This document shows, one piece after another, positions 44,076-54,209 of a DNA stretch of 64,000 bases (positions within the stretch are counted from its first letter, which is position 1; each line of letters begins with the position of its first letter). The notes beneath the pieces were generated by a model that worked only from the letters and a program-made list of their open reading frames with translations, searched no databases and was not told the DNA's origin. The translations under genes were made by a program, and so were the position numbers. This DNA comes from JAJYUU01 sp963822955 (GTDB lineage Bacteria > Actinomycetota > Actinomycetes > Streptosporangiales > Streptosporangiaceae), in NCBI GenBank assembly GCA_963822955.1, contig CAWGJS010000001.1:558001-622000 (forward strand), given 5' to 3'.

Positions 44076-44870
44076 ATGCCGCGTCCCGACCCGAGCACTG
44101 CACTTGATCACATCGTGGTCGTCATGTTCGAGAACCGCTCGTTCGACAACGTGCTCGGCCGGCTGTATCAGCCGGGCGAGGTGGCCTGATTCAGTGTTGT
44201 GGAGCGGCAACGCGTCAGCCGGAGCCAGGTTCGCCGCGATCCCGTACGGCACGTACGCGCCGCCCGGTCCGCGATCCCGCGCACAGGCTGGGATCGGGTT
44301 AGTCAGCTCCTTGTCGAGCACGCCTTCGAGCGACTGGACCGGAACGGCCTGGACTGGCGCGTGTACTGCGACCCGCCTAGTCATATGTCGCTGACGGCAT
44401 CATCCATGCCCCGCGGCTGTGGCGGCATTTCGCCGCGAGCTTCGTCACGACTGAGTTGCAGATCTTCGCCAGCAGCGCCTCGCCGCCGAGCAGCGATGAG
44501 GGGGATCGATCTCCAGGCCAGGGAACAGCGCGCGTTCCTGCAGGACTGTGCGGATGGCAGCCTGCCGGCTTCCTCCTTATCGAGCCGAACCGCTGTACGG
44601 GCACAACGACGCAGACGGTGGTGACGGCCGAGCACCGCCGTACCTCGGTCATCGCCACGCTGCGCGAGCGCTGGCAGCTTGGCGAGGCGCTCACCGGCCG
44701 CGACGCAGCCGCTGCCGAGCTGGCACCGATCCTGTCGCTGGAAGCTCGCGCGCAGTCGCGGCAAGGCTGTCCCAGAGCTCGTCACCGACGAGAACCTGAC
44801 CCGCGCTAACGGCGTCGCATTGCTGACCGACCTAGCCGGGGACGCCTTTGTGCAGCTCCGCGGCAGCTAG
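44076..44870 (+). pseudogene. Scrambled phosphoesterase (phospholipase C/acid phosphatase-like) relic
   Basis: Plus-strand pieces in family order are: start MPRPDPSTALDHIVVVMFEN continuing NRSFDNVLGRLYQPGEVA to a stop at 44187; FERLDRNGLDWRVYCDPPS near 44350; RLWRHFAASFVTTE near 44430; then LPASSL and IEPNR, YGHNDADGG near 44560-44620; and TSVIATLRERWQLGEALTGRD near 44640-44710. Between them two pieces are in reverse orientation: 44187-44333 encodes on the minus strand SLEGVLDKELTNPIP and AYVPYGIAAN, and 44452-44505 encodes SPSSLLGGEALLAKICNS. A large middle part is missing. It is non-functional. Confidence 0.7.
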
Positions 44871-44936
44871 CCGAGGCAGACAGTCCGGCTCGCAACCGCC
44901 GTTCCGGTCCTGATGGGGTTGCTAGAGTTGCGTTTC

Positions 44937-45597
44937 GTGCGGCTCGTCATCGCCCGGTGCACCGTCGACTATGCGGGCCGGCGTCAGCGCTCACCTCCCG
45001 CTGGCAACGCGGCTGCTGATTGTCAAGGCCGACTCCTCCGTGCTCGTGCACAGCGATGGCGGCTCGTATAAGCCGCTGAACTGGATGTCGCCGCCCTGCC
45101 GCCTGGCCGAGTCCGCGACGCAGTGGGTCGTCACCGGGAGATCTGGCGAGACGCTCACCATCGATATCGAGGAGATGATCAGTGACTCCTCGTTCGACCT
45201 GGGCATCGATCCCGGGCTGATCAAGGACGGCGTGGAGTCTCACCTGCAGGAGCTGCTAGCTGCTCAGGTCGAGCTACTTGGCGCGGGCTGGCGACTGGTC
45301 CGCCGCGAGTTCCCGACTGCCATCGGTCCTGTCGATCTGATGTGCCGCGACGCCGACGGGGCAAGCGTGGCTATCGAGGTCAAGCGGCGCGGCGAGATCG
45401 ACGGAGTCGAGCAGCTCACCCGTTACCTCGAGCTGCTCAACCGGGATCCGGTGCTGGCCCCCGTGCACGGCGTCTTCGCTGCGCAGGAGATCAGGCCGCA
45501 GGCGAAGGTCCTGGCGGAGGACCGGGGCATCCGCTGCGTCACGCTCGACTACGCGTCGATGCGCGGGATCGACGACAGCTCGCTCCGGCTGTTCTGA
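44937..45597 (+). CDS. nucS: Mismatch-specific endonuclease NucS, frameshifted near codon 16
   Basis: From GTG 44937 the start VRLVIARCTVDYAGR matches NucS. The rest, SAHLPLATRLLIVKADSSVLV and NWMSPPCRL through GPVDLMCRDADGASVAIEVKRRG (PD-D/ExK nuclease core) to the LRLF end, lies one frame over. GGCCGGCGTCAGC, where GGCCGGCTCAGC is expected, gives one extra base near 44982. A shortened protein could start at ATG 44971, losing about 12 residues. NucS replaces MutS/MutL in actinobacterial mismatch repair, so a real frameshift would be significant; a base-calling error is the alternative. Confidence 0.86.
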
Positions 45598-45732
45598 CGC
45601 CGCACCCGGATGCGGGAGGAAGACCTGACTCCTGCGCTACCTCGGCTCGGCGCACCAAATAACCCATTTGACGGATTTCACGATCGGCACGATGCTTGAC
45701 CAGCCACGTTCCGCAGGGCCGGGAGGGCTGAC

Positions 45733-46422
45733 GTGACGCAGACAGCCAGGTTCGACACCATCCGCACCGAGCGGCTCATCATGCGCCGGTGGCGAGACTC
45801 AGATCGCGCGCCGTTCGCCGCGCTCAATGGTGACCCCGAGACCCTGAAGTTCTTCCCCGAGACGCTGGACCGGGCCGCGAGCGACGCGTTTGCCGACCGC
45901 ATCGAGGCGCTGTTCGAGCGGCAGGGCTACGGCCTGTGGGCGCTGGAGGTCGCCGGAACGGGCCAGTTCATCGGCTACACCGGCCTTAACCGGATGCCGG
46001 ATGGAGTACCCGGAGCCGGCGGGATGGAGATCGGCTGGCGGCTAGCCCGGCATGCCTGGCATCACGGCTACGCCACCGAGGCGGCTCGGGCGGCGCTCGC
46101 GGTGGCGTTCGATGGTGCGGGGCTACCTGAGCTCTGGTCGATGACCGCCGTGCTCAACGATCCATCCGCGGCCGTGATGCGCCGGATCGGGATGACCGAG
46201 GCTGGCAGGTTCGACCATCCTCGAATCCCGGTCGGACACCCGCTCCGGGCGCACGTGCTGTATCACCTCAGCCGCCCGGCAGCAGGTAGCCAGCAGCAGG
46301 CACAGCCGGCGTCGGATGCAGCTGGAAGCCGGTCGCTAATCGCCGAGCAGATGGGCGTTGACGGCTCGCGCCGAGCCGGCCAGCTCGGGCACGACCGCGA
46401 CCGCAAGGCCGGCCCTGCGTAG
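45733..46422 (+). CDS. GNAT N-acetyltransferase (RimJ/RimL type)
   Basis: 229 aa. TERLIMRRWRDSDRAPFAALNGDPE start, acetyl-CoA loop in WRLARHAWHHGYATEAARAAL and ELWSMTAVLNDPSAAVMRRIGMTEAGRF are typical of RimJ/RimL proteins. The domain should end near residue 180; the following Gln/Ser/Arg-rich 50 residues overlap the convergent deaminase gene by 87 bp and are probably run-through after a lost stop. Confidence 0.82.
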   Translation: MTQTARFDTIRTERLIMRRWRDSDRAPFAALNGDPETLKFFPETLDRAASDAFADRIEALFERQGYGLWALEVAGTGQFIGYTGLNRMPDGVPGAGGMEIGWRLARHAWHHGYATEAARAALAVAFDGAGLPELWSMTAVLNDPSAAVMRRIGMTEAGRFDHPRIPVGHPLRAHVLYHLSRPAAGSQQQAQPASDAAGSRSLIAEQMGVDGSRRAGQLGHDRDRKAGPA

Positions 46423-46851
46423 CCGCACGGCACCGCCACCCGGCGCGAAGATGGGTGGCTCCCGCCACGCGATGACCACCCGGCCGATGCCGCTGGCAAT
46501 GATCAGGTCCGCGCACGGCGTCGGCCTCGATGCACGGGCAGCGCACGGTTCGAGAGAGCTGTACATGGTCGCGCCAGCCAGGTCCGCGCGCTGACCAGCG
46601 CCATGTGAGGCGGCCGACACTCCGTCCGGCAGGCCAAGCCGGGCGAGGGCCACTTCCTCGGCATGATCAGCCGGGCCGATTTCCCTGGAGTACCCGGTCG
46701 ACAGCACGCTGCCGTCGGCTCCGACCAGCACGGCGCCAACCGAGAATGCGGTCGCCGACGGCGGACAGTACTGCGAGAGCCGGATCGCTTCCAGCAGCCA
46801 GTGGCGGTCGGCGTCAGGCCCGGCCGTGCCAGGACTGCCTGGCTGGATCAT
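46336..46851 (-). CDS. Cytidine/deoxycytidylate (RibD-like) deaminase-family protein
   Basis: 171 aa from ATG 46851. Zinc site His63-Ala-Glu65 (DHAEEVAL) and Cys103 and Cys113 in LEPCAARASRPTPCADLI, matching the PC-x9-C spacing of RibD/dCMP deaminases. There is no reductase domain, so it acts alone on a pyrimidine substrate. Length and layout resemble the PyrD/RibD deaminase half. Confidence 0.8.
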   Translation of the reverse strand: MIQPGSPGTAGPDADRHWLLEAIRLSQYCPPSATAFSVGAVLVGADGSVLSTGYSREIGPADHAEEVALARLGLPDGVSAASHGAGQRADLAGATMYSSLEPCAARASRPTPCADLIIASGIGRVVIAWREPPIFAPGGGAVRLRRAGLAVAVVPELAGSARAVNAHLLGD

Positions 46852-47067
46852 GAGCGCTCCGAATCTGCGCACATACGAACTTGCACCGGTCCCCGCAGTG
46901 CGCCTTTCGGGGCTTTTCCGCGGGTAGATCCCGGTGGATGTCACCACCGTACCGGACGTGATCTTCCCACGACCAGTGAGTGATTTACTAATGCTGGACG
47001 GCCGGGTACACGTGGACGGCCAGAAGTACAATATCTGCCAAATAGTGCAGAACGGTGGTGCGCGACG

Positions 47068-48582
47068 ATGACAGCAGCGCTCGGGAGCTATGGCCTGGTC
47101 CGGTCGACGGAGACTTTCGACACGCTGAATCCGGCCACGAACGAGGTCATAGGCACCTACCCGATCTTCAACGCCCGGGACGTGGCAGCGACTGTCGAGC
47201 GGGCTCAGGCGGCCGGGCAGTGGTGGGGTGACCTCGGCTGGAAGGCTCGCCGACAGCGGCTGCTGGCGTGGAAGTCGCATGTGACGCGGTACATCGGCCG
47301 CCTGGCCGAGCTCGTGCACACCGAGACCGGGAAGCCGGTCGCCGACGCCCAGCTGGAGATCCTGCTGGCCATCGTCCACATCGACTGGGCCGCCCGGAAC
47401 GCGCACCGCGTGCTCGGCCCGCGCCGCGTGCGCAGCGGGCTGGTCGCCATTAATTATGCGGCCACCCTGGAGTACCAGCCGCTCGGCGTGGTGGGAGTGA
47501 TCGGCCCGTGGAATTACCCGGTTTTCACTCCGATGGGCTCGATCGCGTACGCACTTGCTGCCGGGAACGCGGTGGTATTCAAGCCCAGTGAACTGACGCC
47601 GGCGGTCGGAGCGTGGCTGGTCAGTTCCTTTGCCGAGATTGTGCCCGAGCAGCCAGTGCTGCAGCTCATCACGGGCATGGGCCAGACCGGCGACCACCTG
47701 GCCCGCAGTGGCGTCAGCAAGATTGCGTTCACCGGTTCGGCGGCGACTGCCAGGAAGGTCATGGCCGCGTGCGCGGAGAACCTCACGCCGCTCGTGGCCG
47801 AGTGCGGCGGCAAGGACGCCTTCATCGTAGGAGCTGACGCCGATCTGGACGCAGCCGCTGATGCATGCGCCTGGGGCGCGCTGTCGAATGCCGGGCAGAC
47901 CTGCGTCGGCGTCGAGCGGGTTTACGTGGTCCAGGACGTGTACCACCAGTTCCTGGAGAAGCTGACTGACCGTGTCAGCCGCCTCCGCCCCGGTGATGAT
48001 CGCGAGGCCGACTACGGGCCGATGACGCTGCCAGGCCAGGCCGAGGTCATCGAGCGGCATATTGCTGACGCGCTGGCCCGCGGCGGACGGCCGGTCGTTG
48101 GGGGCATCGCCAGCATCCGGCGGCCGTACGTCGGCCCGGTGGTCCTGGCCGACGTACCCGAGGAGAGCACGGCGGTCACCGAGGAGACCTTCGGACCGAC
48201 GATTACCGTCGCCAAGGTCGCCAGCTTGGCTGAGGCCGTCGATCGCGCCAACGCCAGCCGGTACGGACTCGGTGGCACGGTGTTCGCCGGGAACAAGAAG
48301 GCCGCCATGGCTGCAGCCCGCGCCCTGCACAGCGGCATGACCGCGGTCAACTCGGTCATCTCGTTCGCCAGCGTCCCGGCGCTGCCCTTCGGCGGCTCAG
48401 GCGACTCCGGCTTCGGCCGGATTCACGGTGCGGACGGGCTGCGCGAATTCGCCCGGCCCAAGTCCATCACCCGGCAGTGGCTGAAGCCGCCAGTGAACCT
48501 GACCTCGTTCGGCCGGACCGACCAGGACCTGAAGAAGATCATGAACCTGGTCACGGTCCTGCACGGCAGGCGCTACAAGTAA
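47068..48582 (+). CDS. NAD(P)-dependent aldehyde dehydrogenase
   Basis: 504 aa. GPWNYPVFTPMGSIAYALAAGNAVVFKPSE binds cofactor; catalytic Glu in VAECGGKDA (about 252) and Cys in NAGQTCVGVERVYV (about 286) are intact, as is EETFGPTITVAKV. The family is the succinate-semialdehyde/benzaldehyde-type ALDH group. It precedes the convergent GMC oxidoreductase gene, suggesting an alcohol-to-acid route, by arrangement only. Confidence 0.92.
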   Translation: MTAALGSYGLVRSTETFDTLNPATNEVIGTYPIFNARDVAATVERAQAAGQWWGDLGWKARRQRLLAWKSHVTRYIGRLAELVHTETGKPVADAQLEILLAIVHIDWAARNAHRVLGPRRVRSGLVAINYAATLEYQPLGVVGVIGPWNYPVFTPMGSIAYALAAGNAVVFKPSELTPAVGAWLVSSFAEIVPEQPVLQLITGMGQTGDHLARSGVSKIAFTGSAATARKVMAACAENLTPLVAECGGKDAFIVGADADLDAAADACAWGALSNAGQTCVGVERVYVVQDVYHQFLEKLTDRVSRLRPGDDREADYGPMTLPGQAEVIERHIADALARGGRPVVGGIASIRRPYVGPVVLADVPEESTAVTEETFGPTITVAKVASLAEAVDRANASRYGLGGTVFAGNKKAAMAAARALHSGMTAVNSVISFASVPALPFGGSGDSGFGRIHGADGLREFARPKSITRQWLKPPVNLTSFGRTDQDLKKIMNLVTVLHGRRYK

Positions 48583-48640
48583 CCTCGCCAGGACGGCGAT
48601 CACAGAGCTCGCCAGGCTCACGATCCGGCGGCGGGCGCGG

Positions 48641-50284
48641 CTACTGCGGCGCGGGCGCGAGCAGCGAATCCGCGGGCTCCAGCGGAGCCAGCGGGGCGCG
48701 ACCCTGGATCAGGTCGGCAGCCCGCTCGGCAATCGCGATCGTGGGCGCGTTTGTGTTGCCGCGCGGCACCGTCGGCATCACCGAGGCGTCGACAACGCGC
48801 AGGCCTTCTACCCCGCGTACCCGGAGCTCGGTGTCGACGACACTGGTGAGCTTGCTGGCCGCGAGCCGGGAGTCGCCGCCCATCGCGCAGGTGCCGACCG
48901 GGTGATAGATGGTCGACAGGTTGCCGCGGATCCACTCGCGCACGTCAGCGTCGCTGCGGGTGCCAGGGCCTGGTGCCATCTCGGATCGGAGCACGCGGCT
49001 CAGCGGCCGGGCGGCGGCGAACTCGCGCGCCATCGCGACGGCCTTCACGAGCGGATCCAGATCGGCGAGATCGGACAAGTAGGACGGGTCGATCGACGGC
49101 TTGTGCCGCGGGTCGCTGCTGCGCAGCCGGATCTTGCCGCGGCTGCCAACGGAGATGAGGGTGATCAGGACCGAGAGCGCGCGGCTTGCCGGGTCGGCCA
49201 GGCCGCCATCGATGTACGGCACTGGCAGCACGTGCCACTGAATATCGGGTGCAGGCAGGGCCGGGTCGGTCCGGCTGAATCCGCCTGCCTCGGCAATGTT
49301 GCTCGTCAGCGGACCGGAGTGCGTCAGCTGCCAGCGGGCGAGGTTGCGCGGGCCGGCCTTCTCCCAGAGACTCCGCGCCTTCGGCGCGCTCCACATCGCG
49401 GTGACGACCGGGTGATCCGATAGGTTGGCGCCGACTCCGGGGCTGTCGACCAGCGCCGGGATGTGGTGCTCGCGCAGGTGGTCAGCAGGTCCGACGCCGG
49501 ACAGCATGAGCAGTTGCGGGCTGCCGATGGCGCCTGCGGCCACGATGACTTCGGACTCGGCCCGCGCCAGCTCTTCAGTGCCCCGGCGCAGGTAGCGAAC
49601 CCCCGTTGCCCGGCCTGCCTCGATCTCGATCGCGGTCACCAGGGTGTCGGTGTGGATTGTGAGGTTCGGCCTGTCTGCGGCAGGGTGCAGGTACGCGTCG
49701 GCCGCCGACCACCGCCGGCCGGCCTTCTGGGTCACCTGGTAATAGCCGACGCCGTCCTGCGACGGCCCGTTGAAGTCGTCGTTTGCCGGCAACCCGCAAT
49801 TGCGGGCGGCGGCCACGAATGCACCGGTCAGGCTGCTCTTGGACTTCAGGTCCTGCACGCTGAGCGGCCCCGCCGCGCCGTGGTAGGCCGACGCGCCGCG
49901 CGCGTTGTTCTCCGCGCGCAGGAAGTATGGCAGCAGGTCGGTGTATCCCCAGCCGTCGCAGCCGTAGTCCTCGCGCCAGGAGTCGTAGTCGCGTCGGCTC
50001 CCGCGCATGTAGATCATCGCATTGATCGATGACGAGCCGCCCAGCACCCGGCCGCGCGGCCAGTAGATCGAGCGGCCGCCGAGCCGGTCCTGCGGAATCG
50101 TCTGGTAGTTCCAGTCGTAGGCGGTCTGGAACAGCAGGTTGACCGCTGCCGGGATATGGATCTCGTCCGCGCTGTCGGGCGGGCCGGCCTCCAGCAGGAG
50201 GACGCGGGTAGCCGGATTCTCGCTCAGCCGCGAGGCCAGCACGCATCCGGCACTGCCGGCGCCGACAATGACATAGTCATACAC
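48641..50284 (-). CDS. GMC-family oxidoreductase (choline dehydrogenase-like)
   Basis: 547 aa from GTG 50284. FAD site VGAGSAGCVLASRLSE, GGSSSINAMIYMRG (GMC signature 1), GAIGSPQLLMLSGVGP (signature 2) and TIYHPVGTCAMGG with the catalytic His; the C-terminal RGNTNAPTIAIAERAADLI closes the fold. It oxidises an alcohol to an aldehyde. The aldehyde dehydrogenase gene lies convergent, 59 bp away, a natural partner. Confidence 0.92.
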   Translation of the reverse strand: MYDYVIVGAGSAGCVLASRLSENPATRVLLLEAGPPDSADEIHIPAAVNLLFQTAYDWNYQTIPQDRLGGRSIYWPRGRVLGGSSSINAMIYMRGSRRDYDSWREDYGCDGWGYTDLLPYFLRAENNARGASAYHGAAGPLSVQDLKSKSSLTGAFVAAARNCGLPANDDFNGPSQDGVGYYQVTQKAGRRWSAADAYLHPAADRPNLTIHTDTLVTAIEIEAGRATGVRYLRRGTEELARAESEVIVAAGAIGSPQLLMLSGVGPADHLREHHIPALVDSPGVGANLSDHPVVTAMWSAPKARSLWEKAGPRNLARWQLTHSGPLTSNIAEAGGFSRTDPALPAPDIQWHVLPVPYIDGGLADPASRALSVLITLISVGSRGKIRLRSSDPRHKPSIDPSYLSDLADLDPLVKAVAMAREFAAARPLSRVLRSEMAPGPGTRSDADVREWIRGNLSTIYHPVGTCAMGGDSRLAASKLTSVVDTELRVRGVEGLRVVDASVMPTVPRGNTNAPTIAIAERAADLIQGRAPLAPLEPADSLLAPAPQ

Positions 50285-50560
50285 GGCCAGTCCTCCCAGA
50301 TCCGCCTGGAAATCGCTGAATAGCCCACTGGCTGTCCGGCCGGGGCTGTTTGGGGGATGTCACCCAGGGCAAGCGTATCGGGCTATTTGTACATAGCTCT
50401 CGTGATTCGAGCGTGATCTGTCGCTACATTCCGACTTTCCGCTTTCCCGCACACCCCGGCACCAGGGGTCCCACCGCCCGCAGATCGGGTTCGGCGTCGC
50501 AACGGCCCGAGGGACGCGTCGTGGTCCTCCGGTTCCCACCGTGCCCGTTCCAGCGCTGAT

Positions 50561-50671
50561 GTGACTCTTCTGACGCTACTGTGACGCTTAGGCAGGAGCA
50601 AAAGCCCCAATTTGGGGCAAGGCTTTAACGCTAAGAGTCACAGTTTGCTGGCGGGTGACGTTAAGCGTCAC
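50561..50671. repeat. Interlocked inverted repeats (pseudoknot topology)
   Basis: GTGACTCTT at 50561-50569 pairs with AAGAGTCAC at 50633-50641, and GTGACGCTTA at 50581-50590 with TAAGCGTCAC at 50662-50671. The pairs are interlaced, not nested. A small hairpin (GCCCCA/TGGGGC) lies at 50604-50618. The last arm is also half of a palindrome GTGACGTTAAGCGTCAC (50655-50671). Confidence 0.65.
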
Positions 50672-50746
50672 GTGGCGCTGGCGGATGGCGAGGAACTCCC
50701 CGGCACTTCGCTGACGAGTCGGTCGGCAGGAATGTCCGCAGACGCC

Positions 50747-50780
50747 AGCGCGCTCCCGGTCCGAAGACCGGGAGCGCGCT
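50747..50780. terminator. 15-bp GC stem with CGAA tetraloop
   Basis: Arms 50747-50761 and 50766-50780 are exact complements (AGCGCGCTCCCGGTC), loop CGAA. No T run follows on either strand, so it may be a terminator or a structural RNA element. Confidence 0.6.
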
Positions 50781-50898
50781 CCCCCCACACGTGCGGCCCC
50801 GTAATCCGGCGGGCCCCCGAGAACCGCCGACTTACCGCGTCAGGCCGCGAGCCGCTCAGCGGCTCATTCCGGGCCCAGACAGGCCCAAGCCCTCAATC

Positions 50899-50928
50899 AA
50901 AAAATCTCGCCTGGTAGTAGCAGCGAGA
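50899..50928 (-). terminator. Minus-strand intrinsic terminator with T6 tail
   Basis: On the minus strand a TCTCGC/GCGAGA stem (arms 50923-50928 and 50905-50910) with a 12-nt loop is followed directly by TTTTTT. This is a classical Rho-independent terminator and implies a transcript coming from the right. Confidence 0.65.
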
Positions 50929-51251
50929 CGTCAGCGTTGTCACTCTCAGTATTCATACTGTCTCACATCGTGCTGGCTTGGAAATACCCCAGGTCAGAGC
51001 CGTTAACCACAGGAAAAAGCTAGGCCGATGGGGATAGCCGCGAGATCCGCTCCCCAGGCCGCATCCCGCAAGCGATTTCGGACAGCATCGGCCGGGCGAG
51101 ACCCGAAATCGCAGATTCGACCCCAAACAAATCCGGTTGCCACCTGTCCGCGGCCCTCAGCCCGCGGCGACGCGGGAGGCCGTCCCCAGGTCAGCCAGCT
51201 CGTGCTCCGCCCCCGCCGGAGTCGTCCGGTCTGAGCCGATACCGTGGGCCT

Positions 51252-51845
51252 ATGTCATCGAACCGGGATACCCCAGTCGTCCTGTCCAAGATCTACACCC
51301 GGACCGGTGATGACGGCACCACCGCCCTCGGCGACATGAGCCGCGCCAGGAAGACCGACCCGCGGCTCGGCGCATATGCGGACACCGACGAGGCTAACTG
51401 CGCCATCGGGGTAGCGGTCACGATGGGCCAGCTTCCGCCCGAAGTTACCCAGCTCCTGCTCCGGATCCAGAACGAGCTGTTCGACGTCGGCGCCGATCTC
51501 TGCAACCCGGTCACCGAGAACCCTGATTATCCCCCGCTGCGAGTCGACGAAAGCTACATCGCCGCGCTCGAGCAGGCCTGTGACAGCTTCAACGAGGGCC
51601 TGCCGGTGCTGCGCAGCTTCGTCCTGCCTGGTGGGAGCGCGGCCTCCGCACTGCTGCACGTGGCCAGGACGGTCGTGCGGAGGGCCGAGCGCAGCACCTG
51701 GGCCGCTCTCGATGCGTATGGCGACAGCATGAACCCGCTGACAGCCAAGTACCTGAACCGGCTGTCTGACCTGCTGTTCATCCTGGCCCGGCGAGCCAAC
51801 CAGCCGGACGGCGACCTGCTCTGGAAGCCGGGCGGAGACCGCTAG
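51252..51845 (+). CDS. Cob(I)alamin adenosyltransferase, PduO type
   Basis: 197 aa. The N-terminal KIYTRTGDDGTTALGDMSR binds ATP; LRSFVLPGG and VRRAERSTWAAL complete the PduO/MMAB trimer site. It makes adenosylcobalamin for the acyl-CoA mutase encoded at 29.9 kb. In Streptomyces the orthologue lies beside the atp operon, as here. Its last 4 bp overlap the convergent DUF2550 stop. Confidence 0.93.
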   Translation: MSSNRDTPVVLSKIYTRTGDDGTTALGDMSRARKTDPRLGAYADTDEANCAIGVAVTMGQLPPEVTQLLLRIQNELFDVGADLCNPVTENPDYPPLRVDESYIAALEQACDSFNEGLPVLRSFVLPGGSAASALLHVARTVVRRAERSTWAALDAYGDSMNPLTAKYLNRLSDLLFILARRANQPDGDLLWKPGGDR

Positions 51846-52297
51846 CCCGCCCGCTGGTGAAATTCCGGCGATGCCTCCAGCCAGGACAGCAGCCCGGTGA
51901 GCGCAGCCTGCGACATGGCCAGCTCGATCCGCTGGACGTTATGAGGGCGAGCTGGCAGCGTCGGCCTGCTCTCGCAGTCGGCGATGACCACTTCGGGGCC
52001 GAACCTGTCCGCTTCTGCTGCACCGGGTGGCCGGCTGCGGACGATCCGGAGCCCGGCGCGCGGAAAGCACACCGCCGGCCTGAGGCGGACGCCGACCGAG
52101 TGGTGCCAGCACAGCTGATCGCGCTCGTACTCAGCGACACCGTACCGCCACTTCGTGCTGCTCATCTGGCGCAGCCCGCACTCGACGACGCCGCCGTGAC
52201 GGGTGATGATCCAGAACCGCGCAACTAGCCAGGCAACCGCCCCGAGCACGAGCGCGGCCAGCGTCACGCTCAGCGCGAGGATGAGCTGACCCGTCAC
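51842..52297 (-). CDS. DUF2550 membrane protein
   Basis: 151 aa from GTG 52297. One N-terminal membrane helix (LILALSVTLAALVLGAVAWLV) and a cytoplasmic PH-like domain with GGVVECGLRQMSSTKWRYGVAEY and ELAMSQAALTGLLSWLEASPEF, the DUF2550 hallmark. It is always the gene after atpC in actinomycetes; the role is unknown. Confidence 0.88.
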   Translation of the reverse strand: MTGQLILALSVTLAALVLGAVAWLVARFWIITRHGGVVECGLRQMSSTKWRYGVAEYERDQLCWHHSVGVRLRPAVCFPRAGLRIVRSRPPGAAEADRFGPEVVIADCESRPTLPARPHNVQRIELAMSQAALTGLLSWLEASPEFHQRAG

Positions 52298-52330
52298 TCC
52301 CGTGGTACCTGCGTCGCCCGCGTGACCCGG

Positions 52331-52738
52331 TCAGCTAGCCCGGTTAGCTGACTGTTCCGCGGCCCGGAGCAGCGCCCGGTAGTAGCGTACGTCGGGCGGC
52401 TCTTCCGGGCCGCCAGCCGCCGGGCCTGCTGCTTGGAGAGCCCGGTCCAGGGCCGCCTGCGCCGCCGCGACTTCGACGTCACCGCCGAGCTGACCCTGCC
52501 GGGCGAGCAGCGATACCCGGTCATCCGCCATGGACAGGAACCCGCCCGATACCGCCGCGAAAATGTCGGCGTCGGCGCTGTCCGTCCGGATCTGAACCAT
52601 GCTGCCCTCGTACAGGATGCCGATGACCGGCGCGTGGCCAGTCAGCAGGCCGATCTCGCCATCGAGGGTCCTGGCGATAACCATCTCGGCGTTGCCGGAC
52701 CAGATCTCGCCCTCGGGCTCGACCAGCTCCACCCTCAT
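52331..52738 (-). CDS. atpC: ATP synthase epsilon subunit
   Basis: 135 aa from ATG 52738. N-terminal beta-sandwich MRVELVEPEGEIWSGNAEMV and GEIGLLTGHAPVIG; the C-terminal helices end in a short Gly/Pro-rich segment. It is the central stalk and inhibitor subunit. It starts 2 bp after atpD ends. Confidence 0.95.
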   Translation of the reverse strand: MRVELVEPEGEIWSGNAEMVIARTLDGEIGLLTGHAPVIGILYEGSMVQIRTDSADADIFAAVSGGFLSMADDRVSLLARQGQLGGDVEVAAAQAALDRALQAAGPAAGGPEEPPDVRYYRALLRAAEQSANRAS

Positions 52739-52740
52739 GG

Positions 52741-54197
<1,457 letters not shown>

Positions 54198-54209
54198 GCT
54201 GATGCTCAC

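Larger units (their letters stand above)
50285..51251. other. 967-bp intergenic region with structured elements
   Basis: No convincing protein gene. It holds the GMC promoter region on the left, an interlocked pair of inverted repeats (50561-50671), a 15-bp stem with CGAA loop (50747-50780), a minus-strand intrinsic terminator (50899-50928) and a 10-bp stem (51072-51081 with 51103-51112). Several blocks are AT-richer than the average. An RNA gene or regulatory locus is likely. Confidence 0.6.

Noticed and set aside
43881..44384. 168-codon N-terminal extension of the 3-hydroxyacyl-CoA dehydrogenase
   Set aside because: ATG 43880 begins directly at the Rossmann motif; the upstream part includes the reversed phosphoesterase fragment, not a real leader.
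50350..51234. Small plus-strand frames of 66-101 codons
   Set aside because: No ribosome sites, no homology by eye and they cross strong hairpins.
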